6,597 nt of DNA from Clostridia bacterium (GTDB lineage: Bacteria > Bacillota > Clostridia > Christensenellales > HGM11417): contig JAQVSX010000039.1 of NCBI GenBank assembly GCA_028700355.1, forward strand, positions 1 through 6,597. Direction: 5' to 3'. Shown here one piece after another: positions 1 to 5,465 of the stretch. A model generated the notes under the pieces. The model made no database searches, was not told where the DNA came from, and saw nothing but the letters and a program-made list of their open reading frames with translations. Each line of letters starts with the position of its first letter. Position 1 is the stretch's first letter. The translations under genes and the position numbers were made by a program.

Positions 1-1
1 T

Positions 2-1489
2 AAAGTTTTTCACAACAAAAAAATCGCAAGCTATGCCGCACAAAAAGGCGTAAACCTTCTCGAATTTCTTATTTCCAAGGGGTATTTTATCAACGCTGAT
101 TGCGGTGGAAAAGGCACTTGCGGCAAATGCAGGGTAAAGCTGATAAGCGGCAATGTAAATGCAGAAAAAGATAAAGACGGTTTTATACTCTCCTGCAAGG
201 CGCAGGTTTTTGGCGACATCGAAATAGAATTACAAAATTTAGAAGGCACAGGGCTAACAAGCCATAACTTTGTTATTACTCATAAGGACAATGCAAGCGG
301 CTACGGCGTTGCGGTAGATATAGGCACGACGACGCTTGCGTTTTATCTAATGAATTTATCAAGCGGAAAGGAAATAGACAGCTATTCCTGCTTAAACCCG
401 CAAGGAGTATTCGGCGGCGATGTTATCAGTCGCATAGCGGCATCAAAAAACGGTAAACTCAGCGAGCTAAATAAATTAATTGTTAATAAGGTAGCGGAAA
501 TTTGCAATTATTTTATCAAAAAACACGGCATAAAAGAGTTAAAAAAGGTATATTTATGCGGAAATACCACCATGATTCACCTGTTTTCGGGGGTAGATGC
601 ATCACCCTTGGGGCAGTACCCTTTCACCCCTGTATTTACCGATTTAAAGGAGTTTAGAGGCGTTTACGGCGAAATAGAGGCATGGCAAATCATACTGCTT
701 CCGTGTGTAAGCGCTTACATAGGCAGTGATGTTGTAACAGGCATCATTGCTACAAATATTGATAAAAGCAGCAGTGCAAAATTACTTGTAGACATAGGCA
801 CCAACGGCGAACTCGTTTTGTCTTTGGGAGGCGAATTATTTTGTGCATCGACGGCGGCAGGCCCTGCATTTGAAGGGGCTAACATAACCTGCGGAATGGG
901 CGGAGTAAGCGGCGCAATAGATTCTGTAACCTTTGACGGCAGCAAAATTAATTATACCGTTATAGGAGAAGGGCAGCCCAAAGGCATTTGCGGCAGCGGG
1001 CTTATTGATATAATCGCTTTAATGTTTGAATACGGCGTAATCGACGAGAGCGGTCTTATAGTAAAATCCGATTATGAAGTATTTGCGCAAAAAACCAAAA
1101 ACGACAGCTTTTATATAACCGACGATGTTTTTATTTCCCAAAAAGATGTAAGGGAATTTCAGCTTGCCAAAAGCGCAATATGCTCCGGCATAAAAACAAT
1201 AATCAAAACAAACGGACTAAAAGCGGAAGATATTTCCGAAGTTTTTATTTCAGGCGGTCTGGGTTTTTACATTAATAAACATAGCGCAGTAAAAGTAGGT
1301 CTTATTCCGCCGCAGTTTATCGATAAATTAACCATTGCGGGAAACAGCGCCGGCGGCGGTACAAAGCTTTGCCTGTTATCTGAAAAGGAATTAAAGCGCT
1401 GCATAAATGTTGCAAAAAAGTGCAAAAACATAGAACTAGCCGAAAGCAGCGTATTTATGGAAGAATATATTAATAATATGGGTTTTTAA
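2..1489 (+). CDS. Corrinoid activation protein: [2Fe-2S] ferredoxin plus ASKHA ATPase (RACo/DUF4445 family), 5' partial
   Basis: Proteins of this family use ATP hydrolysis and an electron from their own [2Fe-2S] cluster to reduce the inactive Co(II) form of corrinoid methyl-carrier proteins back to Co(I); they act in the cytoplasm. The frame is open from base 2, so the start lies upstream; the ATG at 350 is internal because conserved domains precede it. Counting from the first codon in the window, the 495 visible residues contain a plant-type ferredoxin site (C34, C40, C43, C65; CX5CX2CX21C), then the phosphate-1 loop DIGTTT (106-111), an NPQGVFGGDV block, GNTTM, a second phosphate loop VDIGTNGE, ICGSGLID and a C-terminal ISGGLG segment, all typical of the family. 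The ferredoxin and ATPase are separated by only about 25 residues, so the protein is shorter than the RACo of Carboxydothermus (about 630 residues, from memory). The methyltransferase it serves is not in the window. The family is clear; the exact partner is not. Confidence 0.9.
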   Translation, partial: KVFHNKKIASYAAQKGVNLLEFLISKGYFINADCGGKGTCGKCRVKLISGNVNAEKDKDGFILSCKAQVFGDIEIELQNLEGTGLTSHNFVITHKDNASGYGVAVDIGTTTLAFYLMNLSSGKEIDSYSCLNPQGVFGGDVISRIAASKNGKLSELNKLIVNKVAEICNYFIKKHGIKELKKVYLCGNTTMIHLFSGVDASPLGQYPFTPVFTDLKEFRGVYGEIEAWQIILLPCVSAYIGSDVVTGIIATNIDKSSSAKLLVDIGTNGELVLSLGGELFCASTAAGPAFEGANITCGMGGVSGAIDSVTFDGSKINYTVIGEGQPKGICGSGLIDIIALMFEYGVIDESGLIVKSDYEVFAQKTKNDSFYITDDVFISQKDVREFQLAKSAICSGIKTIIKTNGLKAEDISEVFISGGLGFYINKHSAVKVGLIPPQFIDKLTIAGNSAGGGTKLCLLSEKELKRCINVAKKCKNIELAESSVFMEEYINNMGF

Positions 1490-1531
1490 TAGTTTTGTGC
1501 ATTTCTGTTTTTTTACTGCATTATAAAATCT

Positions 1532-1549
1532 TTGTTAAAATTTTAATTA
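1532..1549. promoter_or_regulatory. Putative Rex operator 1
   Basis: The sequence TTGTTAA-aatt-TTAATTA matches 12 of 14 informative positions of the clostridial Rex consensus TTGTTAA-N4-TTAACAA (consensus from memory), with the left half exact. It contains the perfect palindrome TTAAAATTTTAA. It ends 4 bases before the -35 box. Rex is a redox repressor that senses the NADH/NAD+ ratio and commonly controls fermentation and hydrogenase genes. AT-rich DNA makes chance matches more likely, so this remains a prediction. Confidence 0.45.
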
Positions 1550-1550
1550 T

Positions 1551-1568
1551 CTGTTGACATATTCACAA
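1551..1568. promoter_or_regulatory. Putative Rex operator 2, overlapping the -35 box
   Basis: The sequence CTGTTGA-cata-TTCACAA has one exact half-site of the TTGTGAA-N4-TTCACAA form; the left half is degenerate, giving about 11 of 14 matches. It covers the -35 hexamer and part of the spacer, so a bound repressor would block RNA polymerase. Its centre lies 19 bases from that of operator 1, so the two would sit nearly two helical turns apart. The match is weaker than operator 1; the tandem arrangement is what makes it worth listing. Confidence 0.35.
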
Positions 1569-1582
1569 TAAAAGATTATATT
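1554..1582 (+). promoter_or_regulatory. Sigma-A-type promoter for the hydrogenase operon
   Basis: The -35 box TTGACA (1554-1559) is a perfect consensus match. It is followed by an optimal 17-base spacer and the -10 box TATATT (1577-1582), which matches 5 of 6 positions. Transcription should begin near 1589, giving an untranslated leader of about 260 bases before hydC. This is the best promoter in the gap. It implies that the operon is transcribed separately from the corrinoid activator gene. Confidence 0.75.
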
Positions 1583-1686
1583 ATATATAAGCTTACATTC
1601 GGACTTAATGTTATTTTATAATGGTAAATTTAGCATTATCCAAGCAAGCTTGTAATATTTCACTTAAATTATCTTTGGTAATCTTA

Positions 1687-1713
1687 TTTACCGTTTGAAT
1701 CATAAACGGTAAA
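1687..1713. repeat. Perfect 10-bp inverted repeat in the leader
   Basis: TTTACCGTTT (1687-1696) and AAACGGTAAA (1704-1713) are exact reverse complements separated by the 7-base loop GAATCAT. It could be an RNA hairpin in the leader or a DNA operator for a dimeric regulator. No T-run follows on either strand, so it is not a standard terminator. It lies about 100 bases downstream of the predicted transcription start. Confidence 0.8.
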
Positions 1714-1840
1714 AATCCTATTGACCTTCAAAAGACAAAAACTATCGTTTATAAAAAAATAATTGCTTTGTGGCGGCATATTATTTTCTTTATCGTTCTA
1801 TTTTTAGGACAGGTTAAAGAGTTTTATATAGTTTAATTTA

Positions 1841-1846
1841 AGGAGG
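1841..1846 (+). promoter_or_regulatory. Ribosome binding site of hydC
   Basis: AGGAGG, part of the longer TAAGGAGGT, lies 5 bases before the ATG at 1852. It is a near-perfect Shine-Dalgarno sequence, supports this start codon and predicts strong translation. Confidence 0.85.
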
Positions 1847-1851
1847 TAATT

Positions 1852-2346
1852 ATGGACACCAAAGCAGAAACAAAATGCTGCTGCGCAGACAGCTGTCAAA
1901 AATATGATGAGATAGCTAATATCATTGACCTTTACAAAGGCAAACAGGGCAGCTTAATACAAATTCTTCACCTTTCTCAGCAGATTTACGGATATCTTCC
2001 ACTTGATTTACAACAATTTATAGCACGTTCTTTAAATAAGCCTTTGTCAGAAGTTTCGGGGGTAGTAACTTTTTATTCATTTTTTTCTACAAAACCGAGA
2101 GGAAAGCATACCATAAGGGTATGTTTAGGCACAGCTTGTTATGTAAGGGGCGGCAAAAGGCTGATTGAACGGCTGCAAAGCATGCTTGATATCAGCGTGG
2201 GAGAAACCACCAAAGACGGTAAATTTACATTTGAAATTGCCCGCTGCATAGGCGCTTGCGGTTTAGCACCCGCAATTATGATAGACGATACTGTTTACAA
2301 ACAAGTCAGCCCAAATAAGTTAGACAGTATTCTTTCTAAATATTAA
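1852..2346 (+). CDS. hydC: HydC/NuoE-like [2Fe-2S] subunit of trimeric [FeFe]-hydrogenase
   Basis: This 164-residue protein has the size and layout of the 24-kDa NuoE/HydC family: an N-terminal helical part followed by a thioredoxin-like domain that holds one [2Fe-2S] cluster. The four ligands are visible as C91 and C96 (CLGTAC, CX4C) and C132 and C136 (CIGAC, CX3C), and the VSGVVTFYSFF block at 68-78 is typical of the family. In trimeric hydrogenases this subunit sits against the flavoprotein subunit and is thought to take part in electron relay. It is the first gene of the operon, with a strong ribosome binding site, and lies 15 bases before the flavoprotein gene. An oddity is the N-terminal KCCCADSC segment (C9, C10, C11, C15), outside the family core, which could bind an extra metal or cluster. 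The gene order C-B-A is usual for clostridial hydrogenase operons. Confidence 0.9.
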   Translation: MDTKAETKCCCADSCQKYDEIANIIDLYKGKQGSLIQILHLSQQIYGYLPLDLQQFIARSLNKPLSEVSGVVTFYSFFSTKPRGKHTIRVCLGTACYVRGGKRLIERLQSMLDISVGETTKDGKFTFEIARCIGACGLAPAIMIDDTVYKQVSPNKLDSILSKY

Positions 2347-2349
2347 TGC

Positions 2350-2354
2350 AGGAG
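2350..2354 (+). promoter_or_regulatory. Ribosome binding site of the HydB-GltD fusion gene
   Basis: AGGAG lies 7 bases before the ATG at 2362, in the 15-base gap after the hydC stop codon. It supports that start and translation from a shared message. Confidence 0.75.
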
Positions 2355-2361
2355 TAGTATT

Positions 2362-5300
2362 ATGATAGAAAAAATTATACATAAAAAAGATTTGGATACC
2401 ATTAAAAAAGCATATAACGATAAATTAAAGCAATATAAATTTCAGGTGCTGATATGTAACGGAGCGGCTTGCAACTCATCTGAAAGCACAGAAGTTTTAA
2501 ACGCAGCAAGGCAGTATTTATCGGCAAATAATTTAGAAGATAAGGTAATGGTTATAGAGACGGGCTGTATGGGTATGTGTGCGCAAGGGCCGCTTATGCT
2601 TATACTGCCGCAAAGGACATTTTACACGCAGCTAAATTCAGAAAAAGTTAAGCAGGTATTAGAAAACCATATAGTAAAAGGTAACATATTAAAAGAATAT
2701 ACTTTTTATGATAAGACGCTAAACAAATATATTCCCAAAATTGACGATATAGATTTTTTCAAAAAGCAGGTTAAAATAACACTGAGAAACTGCGGCGTTA
2801 TGGAATACGGCAATATAGATGCCTATATAGCAAGGGACGGCTACCATGCTATATACGATTATTTAAAAAACAAAAAAAATACAGACGTTATAGAGCAGCT
2901 TAAAATATCTGGGCTGAGAGGACGGGGCGGAGCAGGCTTTCCTACATTTTTAAAATGGCAGGCAGGGTTTGATGCCCAAAACGACAAAAAGTATATCGTT
3001 TGCAATGCAGACGAGGGCGACCCCGGCGCATTTATGGACAGAAGCATTTTAGAGGGCGACCCTCATACGCTTATCGAAGGTATGATGTTCGGCGGTCTTG
3101 CTATCGGAGCAAAGGGCGGCTATGTTTATATAAGGGCGGAATATCCCATAGCGGTAGAGCGTTTGCAAAAAGCTATAAAACAGGCATATGGCGTTGGCTT
3201 GCTGGGCAATAACATTTTTGAAAGCGGCTTTGATTTTGACCTTGAAATCAGAATAGGTGCAGGCGCTTTTGTATGCGGAGAGGAAACCGCTTTAATGTCG
3301 TCAATAGAGGGAAAAAGGGGAGAGCCCAAACAAAAACCGCCCTTTCCTTTTCAAAGAGGGCTGTTCGGAAAACCTACAATAATCAACAATGTAGAGACAT
3401 TGGCGGCAGTCCCCGCTATTATGTTAAAAGGCGGTTTATGGTATAGCAAATACGGAAAGGAAAACAGCAGGGGCACAAAGGTTTTTGCGTTAGCCGGCGA
3501 TATTGTAAATACAGGAATAATAGAAATACCTATAGGTATGACGGTAGGGGATATTGTTTTTGAAATAGGCGGCGGAATAATCAACAAAGAAAAATTAAAA
3601 TCTTTACAGATAGGCGGGCCGTCGGGCGGCTGTATTACAATGGAAAACCTTAATGTAAATACAGATTACGAATCTTTGACAAAGCTCGGCGCAATAATGG
3701 GTTCGGGCGGATTTATAGCGATGAACGAAAATACCTGTATGGTAGACACGGCAAGGTATTTTATGGATTTTATACAAAGCGAATCCTGTGGAAAATGTCT
3801 GCCCTGTCGTGTAGGCACAAAGCGCATGCTGGAAATACTTGAACGCATTACAAGAGGAGAAGGGCAGGAAGGCGATATAGAACTTTTAACAGAACTTGGC
3901 GAAACTATTAAAGAAACGGCAATGTGCGGATTAGGGCAGACTGCGCCCAATCCCGTACTGAGCACAATTAAATATTTTAAGGAAGAATACATAGAGCATA
4001 TAAAAAATAAGCATTGCAGAGCCGGCGTTTGCGGAGAGATGTTTATATCGCCCTGTGAAAACGCCTGTCCCGCAAATGTAAATGTGCCGGGTTATCTTGC
4101 GCTTGCCGCAGAGGGCAGATTTATTGATGCATATAACCTTATAAAGCAGGAAAATCCATTTCCCGCTATATGCGGAAGAATATGCACTCATCCATGTGAA
4201 AGCAAATGCCGCAGGGCATCTGTAGACGAGGCGCTTGCAATATGCGATTTAAAAAGATTTATTGCCGACTATGCGTATAAAAATGAAAAATCTTATAAAA
4301 ATGATGTGGTATTTCCTAAAAATGGCAAAAATGTCGCAGTTATCGGTGCAGGGGCGTCTGGGCTTACCTGTGCTTACTATTTAGTACGCATAGGTTACAA
4401 TGTAGATGTTTACGAATCGCAGTCAGTTGCCGGCGGCGTGCTTGCGTTTGGAATTCCCGAATACAGACTGCCGAAATCGGTTTTGGCGCACGAAATAGAG
4501 CTTATCAAGGAAAGCGGTGTAAATCTTATATTAAACACCGAAGTCGGAAAGGACATCAGTTTTGATAAAATACGCAGCAGATACGATTCTGTTTACATAG
4601 CGACGGGAACGCAGTTTCCACACAAAGTAAACATTAGCGGTGAAAACCTTAAAGGAGTTTATCACGGAATAGATTTCCTTAAAGAAGTAAATTTTAAAAA
4701 CAAGGTGCAGTTAGGCGATACGGTTGCCGTAATAGGAGGCGGAAATACAGCAATAGATTCGGCACGGACGGCGCTTAGGCTGGGCGCTAAAAAAGTAATA
4801 GTGCTTTACCGCAGGACAATTGATGCTATGCCCGCATACCAAAGCGAAATAGAGGAAGCGCTTGAAGAGGGCATCGAAATAAAAGAGCTTGTATCACCCG
4901 TTAAATTTACAGAAAATGAACAAGGCTTGCTTGAAGGCATAACTTGTGTAAATATGAAGCTCGGCGAATTTGACAATACGGGAAGGAGAAAATCGGTTGT
5001 TATAGAAGGCAGCGATTTTACCATAAAGGTTGACTCGGTTATACCTGCAATAAGTCAATATTCAGACCTGCCCTTTATAAGAAAAGATGAAATTAAGGTA
5101 ACAAAATGGGGCACATTTGTTGTAGATGCGGATACGCTTATGACTACAATGGAAGGCGTTTTTGCCGGCGGCGATGTCGCAAGGGGACCCGATACAGTTA
5201 TTCAGGCGATTGCAGACGGCAAAAAGGCAGCAATATCAATCGATAAATATTTAGGCGGACAGGGCAAATTAAATAAGGGCAACGAAATAGATATACCTTC

Positions 5301-5460
5301 AAACTTTGACGATGACGAGGTTGTGGCATTAAAGAGATTTGCGCCTCAAAAACTGCCCCCCGAAAAAAGAAAGAATTGCTTTGACGAGGTAGTAATCGGT
5401 TACCATAAACTTAACGCTATGGCAGAGGCAATGCGCTGTCTGCGCTGTGACAGGAGGTAG
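2362..5460 (+). CDS. hydB: HydB/NuoF-like flavoprotein fused to a GltD/NfnB-like FAD oxidoreductase
   Basis: This 1032-residue protein joins two modules in one open frame. Residues 28-110 form a thioredoxin-like [2Fe-2S] domain (C32, C37, C69, C73). Residues about 135-545 are the NuoF/HydB core: the FMN loop GRGGAGFP (187-194), the block NADEGDPGAF (215-224), the NADH-site segment GAGAFVCGEETAL (299-311), an SLBB-like region, and the [4Fe-4S] site C476, C479, C482, C522. Ordinary HydB would end with a two-cluster ferredoxin. Here, after HCRAGVC (551-557), the chain becomes GltD-like: cysteines C565, C569, C604, C608, C612, C616, an FAD loop GAGASG (662-667), a dinucleotide loop GGGNTA (792-797) followed by YRR (816-818), which suggests NADPH, and an AGGDVARGPDT segment (935-945). 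The C-terminus carries EAMRCLRCD (1022-1030). I infer a subunit handling both NAD(H) and NADP(H), like StnB of the Sporomusa-type transhydrogenase. It is not a glutamate synthase subunit, as no large-subunit gene is present. Confidence 0.9.
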   Translation: MIEKIIHKKDLDTIKKAYNDKLKQYKFQVLICNGAACNSSESTEVLNAARQYLSANNLEDKVMVIETGCMGMCAQGPLMLILPQRTFYTQLNSEKVKQVLENHIVKGNILKEYTFYDKTLNKYIPKIDDIDFFKKQVKITLRNCGVMEYGNIDAYIARDGYHAIYDYLKNKKNTDVIEQLKISGLRGRGGAGFPTFLKWQAGFDAQNDKKYIVCNADEGDPGAFMDRSILEGDPHTLIEGMMFGGLAIGAKGGYVYIRAEYPIAVERLQKAIKQAYGVGLLGNNIFESGFDFDLEIRIGAGAFVCGEETALMSSIEGKRGEPKQKPPFPFQRGLFGKPTIINNVETLAAVPAIMLKGGLWYSKYGKENSRGTKVFALAGDIVNTGIIEIPIGMTVGDIVFEIGGGIINKEKLKSLQIGGPSGGCITMENLNVNTDYESLTKLGAIMGSGGFIAMNENTCMVDTARYFMDFIQSESCGKCLPCRVGTKRMLEILERITRGEGQEGDIELLTELGETIKETAMCGLGQTAPNPVLSTIKYFKEEYIEHIKNKHCRAGVCGEMFISPCENACPANVNVPGYLALAAEGRFIDAYNLIKQENPFPAICGRICTHPCESKCRRASVDEALAICDLKRFIADYAYKNEKSYKNDVVFPKNGKNVAVIGAGASGLTCAYYLVRIGYNVDVYESQSVAGGVLAFGIPEYRLPKSVLAHEIELIKESGVNLILNTEVGKDISFDKIRSRYDSVYIATGTQFPHKVNISGENLKGVYHGIDFLKEVNFKNKVQLGDTVAVIGGGNTAIDSARTALRLGAKKVIVLYRRTIDAMPAYQSEIEEALEEGIEIKELVSPVKFTENEQGLLEGITCVNMKLGEFDNTGRRKSVVIEGSDFTIKVDSVIPAISQYSDLPFIRKDEIKVTKWGTFVVDADTLMTTMEGVFAGGDVARGPDTVIQAIADGKKAAISIDKYLGGQGKLNKGNEIDIPSNFDDDEVVALKRFAPQKLPPEKRKNCFDEVVIGYHKLNAMAEAMRCLRCDRR
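5452..5457 (+). promoter_or_regulatory. Ribosome binding site of hydA, inside the end of the preceding gene
   Basis: AGGAGG lies directly before the stop codon (5458-5460) of the fusion gene and 8 bases before the hydA ATG at 5466. The placement suggests translational coupling between the two subunits. Confidence 0.85.
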
Positions 5461-5465
5461 CACAA

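Larger units (their letters stand above)
1490..1851. other. Intergenic region with promoter, putative Rex sites and long leader
   Basis: This 362-base AT-rich stretch contains no coding frame that looks real on either strand. It holds the putative Rex sites (1532-1568), the promoter (1554-1582), a leader of about 260 bases with a perfect inverted repeat (1687-1713), and the hydC ribosome binding site. I see no convincing rho-independent terminator after the upstream gene, so some read-through into the hydrogenase operon is possible. Confidence 0.8.
1589..1851 (+). other. Long untranslated leader of the hydrogenase operon
   Basis: About 263 bases separate the predicted transcription start from the hydC ATG, far more than a ribosome binding site needs. 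Besides the 10-bp inverted repeat at 1687-1713, a competing 5-bp stem (GGTAA 1677-1681 with TTACC 1688-1692) overlaps its left arm, so two folds would exclude each other. The motif TAYCGTT recurs at 1689, 1743 and 1791. I recognise no known riboswitch class and see no U-tract that would make an attenuator. Confidence 0.4.

Noticed and set aside
350..1489. A 379-residue gene starting at the ATG at 350
   Set aside because: The same frame is open back to base 2 and encodes the ferredoxin cysteines and the DIGTTT phosphate loop of the ATPase upstream of this ATG, so it is an internal methionine.
1496..1524. Possible terminator after the corrinoid activator gene (TGCA...T-run...TGCA)
   Set aside because: The stem is only about 4 bp and the T-run falls in the loop instead of after the stem.
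1593..1622. Second promoter using TATAAT at 1617-1622
   Set aside because: The -10 is perfect, but the best -35 candidate (TTACAT at 1593) matches poorly and there is no extended -10 TG.
1721..1755. Third promoter using TTGACC at 1721 and TATAAA at 1750
   Set aside because: The spacer would be 23 bases, too long for a sigma-A promoter; the alternative -10 at 16-base spacing is a weak match.
3994..5460. A separate gltD gene, or a fusion created by a missed stop
   Set aside because: The reading frame is continuous with no stop, frameshift or internal ribosome binding site, and HydB-type sequence runs directly into the GltD-like part. No glutamate synthase large subunit is present.
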